From positions 31,671,313-31,735,312 of the forward strand of contig CM046853.1 of the NCBI GenBank assembly GCA_025617745.1: DNA of 64,000 nt. The letters are read 5' to 3'. Position 1 is the stretch's first letter. Every line of letters begins with the position of its first letter. The notes below the pieces were generated by a model. It ran no database searches and was not told where the DNA came from. It saw only the letters and a program-made list of their open reading frames with translations. The position numbers were made by a program, and so were the translations under genes. The DNA is from Heliocidaris erythrogramma (lineage: Eukaryota; Echinodermata; Echinoidea; Camarodonta; Echinometridae). Shown piece after piece: positions 19,844 to 31,561 of the stretch.

Positions 19844-21654
19844 CAAACGAGCAGATGTTTATTGTCTGCCACAGTTTATCAAGTTATTCTTATAGTATAG
19901 CTTTCATGATTTGTTTTAAGGCGTTTTGGAGGTTTCTATGAAGGTCGATTTTCAAAATGTAATACAATTTTACATGATTATGTAATCATGTGTCCATCAT
20001 TAAGCCAGACTGTTCATTTTAGAAAATGAGATGGGGTGGTCATTATATAAAGAGCAGACCACTGCATGTTCCATGAACATAGTAAGAGATATTTATGCAG
20101 AAATCGCATCATTTTTATTTAAACTCGAATATCGAAATAGAGAAAGAAAGTTTCAGATACGAAAGAACAAACCTATTTACGACAACATGATAGATAGTCG
20201 TTGTTCTTCTGAGTTTTTAAGCAAGTAGATGAAAATTTGAACTTTGGCTAGAGGAGCCACAGCATAATATGGGCAAGTGTGAATTACAGAATTTGGATGA
20301 GGCATGGTAGATGAAGTGGAAAGTGTCAAGGACAGCATGCAATGATGGAGATATTAAAGAGAATCTGTATTTAATGCATTCAAATTGGAGTACAAGGGAA
20401 TTACCTCGTATGATATACGATAAAGGTGTATCGAAGAATAGTCCTAACACTATTCTTGTATGGGTATATGATGGAGGCAACGATATATATTAATATCTGT
20501 AACTGGAAGTTAAATATTTCAGTTACGCTGTGACCATAGTTTCTTGAGGGAATTTTGGCAAGAACTTCACCCTTTAATTTCAATTATCAGCTTTTGAGTT
20601 CGTAATATGTCTATTATGTCGAATGTGCTATATAGGTTTTGCCTTGTTATGAGTATCCTACGCACTCAAATATTCAGTTTGTACATGATTATCATTATGA
20701 TGATATAATCCATTAATTATTCAGAATTGGTAAATGATGTGTAAATGATGTTTACATTAGAAGCTACACCCTTCTTTGTAGTGTTCTAGTAGCTCGGCAG
20801 GCTATATCCCAAAATAATGTATATTTTGCCTTTTTGTAAAGGTGTTTATGGATGATATGGGTGTAATGTTAGACTTATGTTGTGAACGTTGAAAGGATGA
20901 ATGAACATGTACTTGCCAGCGTTACGCAGTATAGCTAGTAAATGTTTTTTTTTATACGGCAATAAGTGAGATTGCTTAGTCAGGCAAGCGTGACGGAATT
21001 AATTAATTCCACATAGTAAATGGTGGGTAGTTTGAATATGAAAGGAGGTACAGATGCTTGAGTATAGGGTGCGGTGAATGAGAAGAATCATTCTAGCCTT
21101 TCACTGCACATAATACTAGCACGTCTTCTTAGACTATAGTATATAAATTTCAGTAATTTATGATACGTAATATGTAATAAAGAGGACAAATATGGAGTTG
21201 ATAATCTTGGTCTTTTGTAGATAGCCATAGGGTGTTTTTTTTTTTTTAGAGTTTTTGCGCTTATACAATTTTTCTTTTAACCCTGGGCTAGGTTAGGGTT
21301 AGGGTATGACATTAAATTTACAAAGATATTGAATCTTAAGTTGTAAGAATGTCGTATTGCACACTTTGTCATTTCTTTGCCATTTCTTTGTCATTTGAAG
21401 TGTATTTTGTTGAGTATTATGAAATATCATGAATACTGTAAATAAAAGCCGGCTGATCGTGCTAGTAGCTCGGCAGGCTATATCCCAAGATGTGTATTTT
21501 TCCTTTTAGTAAATTTGTTATGGATGATATGGGTGTAATATTAAACTTATGTTGTGAACGTTGAAAGGATGAACCACTAAAATTGGTAGCAGAAGTATAG
21601 TGGTAGAAGTAATATTGGTAATTGAATAAGAAGAAAACGAAGAAGAAGACACGT

Positions 21655-21828
21655 GGGGTGTTGTAAGAAAGTTGCAATTGATTGCAAGTTGCAACTGATC
21701 GGTACTAACCAATCAAAATCATTGTTGCAAGCGCATCTTCTTGAATGGGCAGACCCTGAACCATTCAGAATGGTTGTTCTAATTTGCTTTACAATTTGCA
21801 ATTGATTGCAACTTTCTTGCAACACCCC
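21655..21828. mobile_element. Foldback MITE (GGGGTGTTG ends)
   Basis: GGGGTGTTGTAAGAAAGTTG at the left and CAACTTTCTTGCAACACCCC at the right are inverted copies, and the complementarity continues into TTGCAATTGATTGCAA. It is adjacent to the AGT microsatellite. Confidence 0.75.
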
Positions 21829-21844
21829 AACAGACAAGGAGAAG

Positions 21845-22319
21845 AAAAATAAGAAAAAGAGAAAGTAGTGTTGTCGCAGTAGTAGTCGTAGTAGAGTAGT
21901 AACAGTATAGTAGTAGTAATAGTATAGTAGTAGTAGTAGTAGTCGTAGTAGTAGTTGTAGTAATAGTAGTAGAAGTAATAGTAGTAATAGTATAGTAGTG
22001 GTATTAGTATCAGCTGCAGTATAGTAGTGTAGTAGTAGTAGTAGTAGTATAGTAGTAGCAGCAGCAGTAGTAGTAGTAGTATAGTCGTAGTAGTAGTCGT
22101 AGTAGTAGTAGTAGTAGTTGTAGTAGTAGTAGTAGTAACAGTAGTAGTAGTAATAGTATAGTAGTGGTAGTAGTAGCAGCAGAAGCAGTAGTAATATTAG
22201 TAGTAGTAAAGTAGTAGTAGTAGTATAGTAGCAGCAGCAGTACTACTACTCGTATTAGTAGTAGTAATAATAGTAATATAGCAGTAACAACAGTAGTTGC
22301 AGTAGTATAGTATATCAGC

Positions 22320-22357
<38 letters not shown>

Positions 22358-22385
22358 CAGCAGCAGCAGCAGCAGTATTATAGTA
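21845..22385 (+). repeat. (AGT)n trinucleotide microsatellite
   Basis: Over 500 bp of imperfect GTA/AGT repeats with interspersed ATAGT and GCAGCA units. Non-coding as far as I can see. Confidence 0.9.
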
Positions 22386-22740
22386 GCCGTTTTGAAGTAG
22401 AAGTTTTAATATCGTGAATCTTTGTCGAGCTGTTGCAATATTATAATCATTCAGATATGCAAACCTATACTGTAGTGTTATATCTGTAATGGTATTGTAT
22501 ATGGGGGCGAAAAAGGAGATAAAATAGAAAAGAAAGGGAGAGGGGGAAGGTAACGTGATAACACAATAACAAACCTACTAACAATTTCCATACCCCCCCC
22601 CCCTGAATCCCATCAAAATATACTTCATTAATGTATTTTATAACATTTAACATGCATATATTTCTGCTCGACGCATTGTCATCCGTCAAGGATAAATGAG
22701 TCCCGAGACCTGTATTTTCTAACAATAATTTTGTTTAAAA
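22386..22740. other. No gene recognised
   Basis: Unique-looking AT-rich sequence with one C tract at about 22594-22603. The 86-aa minus frame at 22465-22725 has no domain I recognise. Confidence 0.5.
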
Positions 22741-23012
22741 GTGTCCCAAATGGGGTCCGCTCGCTACTCAAGGACCGCTATTCATAGAAAACCGCAATTA
22801 ATTTAACACGCGTTATGAATAACGGTTCTTATGAATAGTTATGAATAATGGTCCTTATGAATGGAGGTCCTTATGAATAGCGAGGTAATTTGTCTATGGT
22901 TTGCTCGCTATTTAGAAGGACCGCTATTCATTTAGTCACGCGTTATGGATAGCGGTCCTTATGAATAAGTGGTCCTTATGAATAGCGGTCCTTATGACTA
23001 GCGAGGTTACCC
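22741..23012. repeat. Foldback repeat F1 (AAGGACCGCTATTCAT), copy 1
   Basis: Multiple direct and inverted copies of GGACCGCTATTCAT and ATGAATAGCGGTCC, with AACACGCGTTATGAAT inside and GGGGTCCGCTCGCTA / TAGCGAGGTTACCCC at the edges. A shorter copy lies at 45478-45632. 23013-23700 holds AT-rich sequence and a C tract, no gene. Confidence 0.7.
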
Positions 23013-23739
23013 CTCCCAAATAGTTGACGAGCAAGAAAGAAATTTTATAAGAACATAATTTTCCAAAGAAAATAAGAACACAATATCAATAATCAACTTA
23101 TGAATCTATACATAAGAATATAATAATAAATCAATAGTTAACTGAAATAATCTACGCAAATTTATTGTTGTAAACATAATTTATGTACAGCAATATTCAA
23201 GACACACAAATACAATCTTTTGTCACATTAGTGAACATGTGAATGAATGAATACAGTCTTAAATATCAAGGAAATTAAAAAATCTTTGGCCATATAATGT
23301 AAAAAATTATAAAAACGAAATGAGAGTATGTATTGTCACCTTTTACTCTATACGTGGACAAGAACAAAAGGAAAGAGAAAAAAAAGAACACCATACACAC
23401 GTCCACCCACACAGAGACACACAACCCCCCCCCCCCCCCCACAAAAAACAAACAAACAGACATACAGCAAACGACTGTGGACAATCATGACAACAAATTA
23501 AACAATACAAAACAGAACAAAAAAGTAGACAAAACAAGACGCAATGGGTTTTTTTTCCTATCACCTTTCATTTAATTTGCGTCATAGGTTGAAATAGTAC
23601 CTTTATTTTTTATTTCCCTCTGCATATATTTCAACTCCTATTCCTGCTAAAACTCATTACCGATTAGAGGCATGCCAGGAGAAATGAATTACAAAGTAAA
23701 CTGTATCCATACTATTGACCAGGGGTGTCGATCCGTGTT

Positions 23740-24639
23740 CACGATTGGGGGAATGACCGGCGAGGGAGCGAAGCCAGTGGCGTATCTAGGGATTATGGCG
23801 CCCGGGACAAAAAATGAAGTTACGCCACCCCCCTCCCCCTCCCCTCCCCGAGTGCCCAAACTTATCTACGTTAGCGAGGGAGAAAAGCGACCGAGCGGCA
23901 AATTTTTCAAGTTTTAACCCTAAAAAACGCAATTTCTTGTGCATTTTACCCAGGTAATTTTGCAATTGACCACCGCAATTCAGCGGTAGAGAAGCTCGAA
24001 TTTTATACATTGCTAAACGGTTTTCTATTCACTCACTTCTACAATCGGGAGCAAAACTAACGAAAACCCTAAATAGGCTTGAGAAAGAGTCGAGAAATTC
24101 AGCAAGGCTACCTGAAGTTGGGAACCTTTGCAAATGCTGTTTTATACACTTTATCCTATATTCGGGGCGCAATATTTAGCAGGAGTCATTATGAAACTTA
24201 CATGATATTGTAATTGTTAATTGTCCTACGTCATGTTTCTGTTGGTGAATATCCTTAATCAGTAGTTTATATTAATACATACAATTACTGAAGTTATAGT
24301 TAATTTTCTTTTTTTACTAGGTTTGGTATTAAAGGTAATATTATTTAGAGGGTTCCACAATCTACAAGCAATGCTTTTCAGTGGATCCCTCCATTTCTTC
24401 AGAAAATTTTCAACAGGGTACATTCTTTTGATTTCTTGTACAATAATTTTACATAATGAATTTCGTGATGTCAACAAAAAGTCATTCTCATATTTTATTC
24501 TGTTATACTTTATAAAATATTGTATGATTCTGATGAAATGAAAAATAAAATTGAATTGAATTGAATTGAATTGATATAGCGAGCAGAGCAATTACATCTT
24601 TATTTTTTCAAATTTTGAACCCTTAAGCTATTTAAGAAC
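23740..24639 (+). repeat. Dispersed repeat R2, left part, interrupted by Tc1
   Basis: It contains CCAGTGGCGTATCTAGGGAT, GCGCCCGGGAC, CGAGGGAGAAAAGCGACCGAG and CCCTTAAGCTATTTAAGAAC. Between about 24245 and 24580 a segment ending in a GAATT pentamer tail looks like a separate inserted LINE/SINE tail. The repeat resumes after the Tc1 element at 26312. Other copies lie at 57940-58300, 62100-62760 and 63590-64000 (all minus). Confidence 0.65.
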
Positions 24640-24641
24640 TA

Positions 24642-24667
24642 CACTGTTGGTCATAAAGGTGGAATAA
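24642..24667 (+). repeat. Left TIR of the Tc1 element
   Basis: CACTGTTGGTCATAAAGGTG and the following GAATA are matched inverted at the right end; beyond that the two ends diverge. Confidence 0.9.
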
Positions 24668-24949
24668 AATATTTTTGAATAAAAATCGACAGTTTTGTTG
24701 GTATTTGAAAGGCTACGCGTAGACAAAATGGTAATTGAGTGATTACATAATGTTTCCCCATTACGCAGGTGACATTATAACATGAGAAATTGGGATTACG
24801 TAATAAATTCTTTTGTTGTAGACTATAAAAGCCTATGCATATGATATTCTGTCCCTTTCCCTGATTTAGCACTGTGTATAAGAAGGTTGCATTTTTTCGA
24901 GTTCCTTGTACCGTTTGAAATAAAAATCGGTAGAGACGTTCCCTGGACT

Positions 24950-25972
24950 ATGCCTGGTCCAACGGCAACAGCAACACGCGAGAGAGTGGTAGCACTGCGA
25001 CAGGAGGGCTACAAGCAGACTGATATCGCAGAAGTCCTAGGGATATCACAGAGTGCAGTCTCTAAGATCCTGAAACGTCAACGTGAGGCGGGGAATGTGC
25101 GGCCACGGAAATCTCCCGGACGTCCCAGATTGACCACAAGAAGAGATGATCGCCAACTGTTGAATTTCAGCCGCAGAAACCGGAAATTGCCCACGAGCCG
25201 TCTTCGTCGCTTGTGGAGGAGATATCATGGGATCAACGTTTCCCGGTCAACCGTTAATCGCAGATTGCTCCAACATGGTTACCGAGCACGACGGTTGACC
25301 AAATGTCCACGCCTGTCTGTTCGCCACAGAGTAGCTCGTCTTCTTTGGGCTAGGGAGCACAGAAGGCTTCATCCAGGACATTGGCAACATGTGGTCTTCA
25401 CGGACGAGAGCCGGTTCATCCTTGATCGAAAGGATGGGAGACAACGAGTTCGTCGATTAGCCGGGGAAAACCTTCGCGATGAATGTATCCACGAGACGAC
25501 TCAAGGCGGAGGCGGCTCAGTGATGATATGGGCCGGCATCCATTATGGAGGGAAAACGCCACTGGTGGTTCCGGACGGAAACGTCAACGCCGCCGCCTAC
25601 AGGGATATCTTGGAGTTCCACTGTCTTCCATATGCAAGACGAGTGTATGGGCACAATTTCCGACTGCAGGATGACAACGCTAGACCGCACAGGGCCGCTG
25701 CAGTAAGGGAATTCCTGGAGGCAGAGGGCGTCGTACAGTTGCCATGGCCAGCTTGTTCGCCGGATATGAACCCCATAGAGCATGCATGGGATGCCCTAGG
25801 CCGAGCCATCAACGACAGAGAGGTCATTCCTCAAAATCTGCAGGAGTTGGCAGATGCTCTGAGGGAAGAATGGGACGCTATGCCTGTTGACGTCATCAAC
25901 AAGCTAGTGGACAGCATGCCACGACGTCTGCATGCGCTGGTTCGTGCCAGGGGTGGACAAACCCGATACTAG
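24950..25972 (+). CDS. Tc1-family transposase (DD34E), intact
   Basis: The transposase cuts and pastes the enclosing element at TA sites. I take the ATG at 24950 (MPGPTATATRERVVALRQEG), giving 340 residues, the usual length for Tc1 transposases; the frame is open 21 codons further upstream. In order: a helix-turn-helix (DIAEVLGISQSAVSKILKRQ, about residues 25-45), a GRPR-type hinge (SPGRPR), a second helix-turn-helix (NVSRSTVNRRLLQHGYRA), then the DDE domain with FTDES, a glycine-rich GGGGSVMIWAG, QDDNARPH and SPDMNPIEHAW. The second D and the E are separated by 34 residues. No frameshift or stop is seen. GC content is clearly above that of the flanks, which fits a relatively young arrival. 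Confidence 0.95.
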   Translation: MPGPTATATRERVVALRQEGYKQTDIAEVLGISQSAVSKILKRQREAGNVRPRKSPGRPRLTTRRDDRQLLNFSRRNRKLPTSRLRRLWRRYHGINVSRSTVNRRLLQHGYRARRLTKCPRLSVRHRVARLLWAREHRRLHPGHWQHVVFTDESRFILDRKDGRQRVRRLAGENLRDECIHETTQGGGGSVMIWAGIHYGGKTPLVVPDGNVNAAAYRDILEFHCLPYARRVYGHNFRLQDDNARPHRAAAVREFLEAEGVVQLPWPACSPDMNPIEHAWDALGRAINDREVIPQNLQELADALREEWDAMPVDVINKLVDSMPRRLHALVRARGGQTRY

Positions 25973-26283
25973 TGACTGAGTAAGAACAATGACTCAAGTT
26001 TGATGCAAATTTGTCCATGAAATCACAAAAAAAGAAGTCATCTGGAAAACTGAGAGAGATTGAAAATAAATACTGTATCTCATGATCCTTTAATTTACTG
26101 TATATTGTCGTCATTGTTGTTCTATGCTCATGACATCCATCGCTTAGGACATAAACTTGTAAAATATCACTGTCAAACGTGTGTAAAAGGCAGAATAATA
26201 AAGTAAAGTGGTTATCATGCACCATAAATGCCATATTCAAATCATGTTGTAATAATTACGCTGTGAAAATTTGGTGAAAAAAA

Positions 26284-26309
26284 ATATTCCACCTTTATGA
26301 CCAACAGTG
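26284..26309 (-). repeat. Right TIR of the Tc1 element
   Basis: TATTCCACCTTTATGACCAAC then AGTG, the inverse of the left TIR, followed by TA. Confidence 0.9.
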
Positions 26310-26311
26310 TA

Positions 26312-26620
26312 TATAGGCCTACTGGGGGCGCGAAATTACGAGATCCTGAAAGAAAATAATTATGCGAGGGAGCAAAGCGACTGAGCTTTGGAAAATTTTC
26401 GCATTTCAAACCTTAAAAAACTAAATTTCTAGTGCATTTACAATACGGATTTTGGGGCGCATAATCCATAAGGATTATGAGTTTTCTTCATTTCCCCCTT
26501 TTTTCTTTCTCTCCTTTGCGTTTTTTGCGCCCCTCCAAGTGACGCCTGGGGCACGCGCCCCAGCGACAGAGCGGGGGAGGGTGTGGGAGGGGGTATCCCC
26601 CTCCCACACCAGGGACTTTT
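26312..26620 (+). repeat. Dispersed repeat R2, right part
   Basis: Continues the R2 repeat after the Tc1 insertion: GGCGCGAAATTACGAGATCC, GCGAGGGAGCAAAGCGACTGA and a closing GTGACGCCTGGGGCACGCGCC. No coding domain. Confidence 0.6.
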
Positions 26621-26818
26621 TCGAAAATCTGTCTCTAAACTTGCATTTCAGAGCATCCCAAAATGTTTTTTTAATGAAAAGAAGGAATGCACGGATCTAC
26701 GCCAATGGACGGAACCCCTCAATTGAGAATAACAATGCGAGCGAACGAATTTTCTTCGATATTTTCGCATTGAAATTATGGAATTTCTTATTTCCTTATT
26801 TCTAGTCATTATTTAACT

Positions 26819-27000
26819 GGGCGTTGTGGCGTGCGCCTGTAATCCAGCTAACAGTGGAAGTTATAAACTGATTCAGCGGACCCAGGTTCGAGACTGAGTC
26901 ACGTCTTTCGGATGGTGACGTTAAAGTTCGGTCCCCAGACGTAAATAATCATATCTGATTGATACACGTCTGTAAAAACCCAGTTACACACAATTACACT
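26819..27000 (+). mobile_element. SINE with a 7SL/Alu-like 5' head
   Basis: The first ~35 bp, GGGCGTTGTGGCGTGCGCCT then GTAATCCAGCTA, closely resembles the 5' end of 7SL RNA and Alu-type SINEs. GACCCAGGTTCGAGACTGAG follows, matching the Alu-domain order and also supplying a B-box-like GGTTCGAGAC. The 3' half (TTTCGGATGGTGACGTTAAA, later ACACGTCTGTAAAAACCC) resembles a conserved 3' domain widespread in invertebrate SINEs. It is probably a composite pol III SINE; a 7SL pseudogene is the alternative. Confidence 0.5.
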
Positions 27001-27104
27001 TCTAATCATTAAATAATGTGATGATATTTCAAGATCAAACATAATAAGTTTGGATAATTATTAGTTTTATGTTAATGTATCATAATTATTATTTATTTTA
27101 TCCA

Positions 27105-27215
27105 AAAATATTGGGGGGGGGGGGGGGGGATAACACAGGCCATCCCCCACCTCAATTCTTTTGGGGGATATATATCCCCATCCCCCCGGGATCGACGCCC
27201 ATGCTATTGACTGGG
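27105..27215 (+). repeat. Dispersed repeat fragment (GATATATATCCC)
   Basis: Poly-G is followed by GGCCATCCCCCACCTC, GGGGGATATATATCCCCAT and GGGATCGACGCCCATG. It matches 62035-62120 in inverted orientation. Confidence 0.6.
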
Positions 27216-27259
27216 GGAGTAAGAAATCAGCATCTTTTCGACGACATTTCGCGGTAACG

Positions 27260-28500
27260 ACATTTTAAAATTTTAATAATTAATCGCAAATTCGAATGTT
27301 CACGAATTGCTTTTGGTAGGCTTAATGGATTTGAACTATTCCGATCCTGGGAGTGCGTGCCGATTAGAATGCATATTTTATTCATTTGAGGATCTAAGTG
27401 CAAAATCCTTTGCTAGAAATGCTAAATAACCTGAATTGAATAACCAAAGCATAATTCGAGCCATGTTTGTGCATGCCAAATTGAATTTATCAAAATTACA
27501 GTAATATAGACTGAAATGACCGGAACACTTTTAACAAAAGTTGCAGCATTTCGATCTTTGTATAGTAGTTGTATTATTTATTCCTTGAAATAAAAAGTGC
27601 AAACAGTAAAAATCGTATCATAGTCTTTATTTACAGACCCCCCTGCTAGTGATCAGGATGTTTTATTTAATATCTAGTCATGAAAACATATTTACACACA
27701 TTTTAGGATATTTTAAGGTTGGCCTACTTTCTCATGACATAAACCATCGACGCTTTCAAAATATTTTATATGCAAATGCTCACGATACTCCCATTAATAA
27801 ACCCACAAGAATGATCTGATAATGATGCAGTCCTCTACATTGATTCATAACTTAATTACTAATGTGAACAAACGCAATACTTCATCTGGGATTCTTTACT
27901 CTCATATTTCTGGCCACCTTATCCTTCTTTTCACGATCACAGTGTAACCAAGCACAGACGTGCATAATCAGATATGATCAAATGACATCTACAAGAACCA
28001 AACTCAGTTAACTCACTCACCCACACAATACAGCGCGTACCAAACGAGTAGGCCTATACCCAACTCCAGTGATTCATTCAACATTATAAGCATCTCAATG
28101 TTTTTACATAGTCAATAAATATTTCCCTTTTCAATGCCCTACTCATATTTGTGCCGTTTAAAATTACTCAACATCAACTCCTCAAAAATTACTTTGTGCC
28201 ATGTTTGTGTTAATGCATATAGGCCTACATGAGTCTGACAATGCAATCAATATCTTTTTATTCTTTCAAATTTTCCATTTTAGAGGTGTATGTAAGTTTG
28301 TGCGGTTTTACAGAAAATGTACCGTATATTTCATATGCATATCTGAATCTGAATCTATTCAAATCCGCAAAGAGTATATCCTTCACATACGTGTAAAATG
28401 GCACTATTGGTTTCATGTTTTGGAATTACTTGATAGAATTAACCAACAAGATGATTAATAAACCTCTTTGAAAAAAAATATTATTATATCATTCCTCAAC
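27260..28500. other. AT-rich stretch, no gene recognised
   Basis: No repeat shared within the window and no domain in any frame. The 85-aa frame at 28201-28458 is not recognisable. Confidence 0.5.
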
Positions 28501-28739
28501 AAGATGGTATTTTTTAAATGGACAGTTTTGGTATCATAAACTCTAAACATTGTGACAAAAAACAAGATCCAGTATTCTGTGATCAGAGAGGTGTCTCAAA
28601 AATCCCTAAACACAAGCAAACTATAAGAAAAGAGAAAGAAAGAAAGAAAGAAAGATTCTCACAATTTTCTGAAGCATTTTGTGTCTCAACACTCTCTGAC
28701 AATCCTCCCCCCCCCCCCCCCCCCATCAGATGCATATTA

Positions 28740-29632
28740 CGTATGGACTGTAAGAATTTCCACTCTAGTTTAAGATGAATTTCCTCGTTTGAAATACGAC
28801 TGAAAGGATTAACTTTTAAAATGATGCGACCTGCCCTATTTTGTATTTTTTGTCGACGATCAGTATACTTCTTGCTTGCTGAATCATATACAATATCAGC
28901 ATAATCAAAAAGGGGAAGGATTATTGAACTATATACTAATTTCAAGTTTGATTCTTATACACAATGTCTAAGACGAGCTAAAAACTTTACTATTTTACTT
29001 AGTTTCCGGCACATTTCGTCAATATGAATATCCCATTGTAATCTGGAATCTATATGCATACCAAGATATTTAACTGTGTTACATTGTGTAATGCGTTTGT
29101 CGGATATGTTTACGTTTAAATCATTACATTTTGATAACATAGCACCAGTTCCAAATAACATACAAATAGTTTTGTCAACATTAAGGCTAAGTTTATTTCG
29201 AAATAACCAACTGTGTATTTTACGTAAATCAAGGTTTATATTTCTGTCAATATTCTTAACAAATTTATGAGCAAAATATATCACAGTGCCATCGGTGTAA
29301 AGATGTATTTTACAGTATTTCACTTGTTTCACCAGATCATTAATATATATAGTAAATAATAAAGGTCCAAGTGTTGATCCTTGAGGTATTCCATAATCTA
29401 TATCTAAAATATTTGATGTAGCAGAATCAATACTAGTACACATCCGACGGTTATATAAATAGCTCTCAAACCACGGTAAAACATCTTTTGAAATACCAAT
29501 TCTAGCTAGTTTAGTAACAAGTATATTCACATCCACAGTATCGAAGGCCTTCTTCAGGTCAATAAATACAGATCCCGTATAAAGGCCCTCATCCATTGCT
29601 TTCAGCCAGTCATCAGTAACTTTCAATACCAA
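28740..29632 (-). mobile_element. CR1/Jockey-group LINE, reverse transcriptase fragment
   Basis: Minus frames 28955-29632 and 28740-28945 together encode the RT palm and the start of the region downstream of it. Motifs in order: SVFIDLKKAFDTVD, YGIPQGSTLGPLLFTIYIND, the catalytic loop as LYTDGT, LSLNVDKTICMLFG, KYLGMHID, then PLFDYADIVYDSA. A stop or shift near 28950 separates the two frames. The catalytic YADD is changed to YTDG, so the enzyme is dead. The element is 5'-truncated at about 29632. A poly-C/GA microsatellite lies at its 3' edge (28640-28725). Confidence 0.85.
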
Positions 29633-30042
29633 TCATAGTTAACCAATGTTAAAGTTTTCCACAGGGTGGTCCAAGCCAGGGCTTAATCAGATTGGGGAGA
29701 TATGAGAAATGTCGTTAATGTCTCTAGACTGTTTCTTTTTAACATTACTTTTAAGTTTAAATTTAATCACAGTTAAGGGCAATGGTGAAAGGGGAACCGT
29801 GTACTATTTTTATCCCAGAGGAATGAATAATAGATGCTATAAAGATAATGTAAGATATCATATACATTTTTTTTTTTAAAAAATCTCATCACTTTCCGAC
29901 ACTGCACTTGGTGCAGGATGATATTTCCCTGCTCGGTGCAATCATTATCAAAATGATTGTAGACAATTTGGGCATGTATTTTGAACTTGAAACACGTGCA
30001 CGTGCATGTCCACAATACTCTTGCATGCTAATACTAAAATAT

Positions 30043-30433
30043 CTTCAGCTGATATCTCATAGGTTACGACTACACCGGGCTAACACAAGAATATCTTCAA
30101 CTGGTCGCTCTACAATGTGACACGCACGTAAAGTCTACACCCTATGGTTACACCCTGCTAACACCAGAGTATCTTCAGCTGATATCTCATAGGTTACGAC
30201 TACACCGGGCTAACACAAGAATATCTTCAACTGGTCGCTCTATAATGTGACACGCATGTAACGTCTACACCCTATGGTTACACCCTTGCTAACACCAGAG
30301 TATCTTCAGCTGATATCACTGTACAATATGACACGTATTTAACGATTAAACCTATTTAACACCAGAGTATCTTTTAGCATGTTCAACTGATCGCTGTATA
30401 ATGTGACACTTCACCTACATTCAACACCATGTA
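30043..30433 (+). repeat. ~130-bp minisatellite
   Basis: Units start with ATCTTCAGCTGATATC at about 30042, 30172 and 30303 (period 130-131). The sequence resumes as TATCTTCAGCTGATTGC at about 30719 after an inserted MITE. Confidence 0.8.
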
Positions 30434-30712
30434 CTGGGGCGGATCCAGGATTTTGTAAGGGTGGCACACAAATGCAGGGCTGTCAACTTTGGGGAACTGC
30501 CTGGAGGGATATCTGTATATATTTCTTCTCACCAGCCATCCAAAAGTCACTCAGTGGTGGTGGGGGGGGGGGGGGGGAGCCCTCCAAAAGTCGCTCAGTG
30601 GGGGGGGGGGGGGGACCAGTTTTCCTTCTGTTCTAAAATGGTTAGGCACAATGTATAATTTTCTTTCAAGGGGGCACGGGGCGGGATCGCCCCCCCCCTA
30701 AATCCGCCACTG
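30434..30712 (+). mobile_element. hAT-like MITE H1, copy 2
   Basis: Left CTGGGGCGGATCCAGGATTT and right AAATCCGCCACTG are inverted. The interior contains long G runs. It is inserted into the 130-bp minisatellite. I could not confirm a clean 8-bp duplication. Confidence 0.6.
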
Positions 30713-31561
30713 CTGTATTATCTTCAGCTGATTGCTTGACTACGTTACAAGCATTTCAAGACGACATCTAGTCAACACCATGAAATGTGATATGCATTCA
30801 ATGACTACACCTGGCTTACACCGGATAACTTTGATCGCCGTTTATCATGATACAAAATATGTTATGACTATACATCTGGTTGCCATCCCACAGTATCTTA
30901 AAGCAAGATATCATATCTTATACGCATTTTCTTATTACATTACTAGCAATAGCGTGGTGGTCCGACATTATTATGCTCCGGCAACAATATTGATCCGCCG
31001 CGGGCTTTCATTTCAAATAGGGTTAGGGGTATGATTGAATTGGGTTTTAGGTTAAAGTTAGAAATAGTGTTTGGTCCAAACTTGCAATTGTCGCCAAAGC
31101 ATTATATGTCATACAACCGCATGCAGCGTGTCTTCATCTAGTGATAAAGAGAACAATAGGAAATGGACAATTATGAAAGAGAAAGAATGAATTATCAGTG
31201 TATCCATGTGTGGCGCAGCCTCTTTCTTGCTTCTTTATTAAAATGATTTTTAACCTTTGTCTTTCTGAGATATCATTCTTTTTCTAGTTCTTTTCAGTTA
31301 GCTTACTATGTCCTTGTAATAAAATATCTAATTATTTTATATTTTTGTCAAGCCATTTTTTTTTGTGGGGGGGGGGGCGATCTGTATTAAATGTAATTTA
31401 TTTTATTATTTGCTTAAAGGGATACGCCACCGGGGCGGCCGTGGGGAAAGTCAGGATTGCGTAAGCCCCATTTACTCGAACGCGTCCGTTGGACTAAGTG
31501 GGATTACATTTCGACTGCACGAAGCCGACCGAATCTCGCACGAGAGCTCGCCCTTGTAAAA

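Larger units (their letters stand above)
15537..21574 (+). mobile_element. Degenerate element with split direct repeats (DIRS/PAT-like)
   Basis: Four blocks in the order A1 (15537-15949), interior, B1 (20781-20905), A2 (20913-21129), B2 (21459-21574). A1 and A2 share TTACGCAGTATAGCT.GTAAATG, AGCGTGACGGAAT.AATTAATT and TAGTTTGAATATGAAAG, ending CTAGCACGTCTT. B1 and B2 share AGTAGCTCGGCAGGCTATAT and TTATGTTGTGAACGTTGAAA. A1-interior-B1-A2-B2 is the split-repeat pattern known for PAT/Ngaro-type DIRS retroelements, and the ~6-kb length fits. The interior is too decayed for me to recognise reverse transcriptase or a tyrosine recombinase, so the class rests on layout. Non-canonical: about 330 bp separate A2 from B2. 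Confidence 0.55.
24642..26309 (+). mobile_element. Tc1-like DNA transposon, apparently complete
   Basis: The element is 1668 bp. TIRs CACTGTTGGTCATAAAGGTG and CACCTTTATGACCAACAGTG-type inverted ends (perfect for about 24 bp) are flanked by TA at 24640-24641 and 26310-26311. The single gene inside has an uninterrupted frame. A paralogous empty site occurs in the related repeat at 62205-62240, where AAGAACAATATAGGCC (read on the minus strand) replaces AAGAAC-TA-element-TA-TATAGGCC. TIR integrity and ORF integrity suggest recent activity. Confidence 0.92.

Noticed and set aside
24259-24591. 110-aa minus ORF next to Tc1
   Set aside because: Lies in a retroelement tail ending in GAATT pentamers; no domain.
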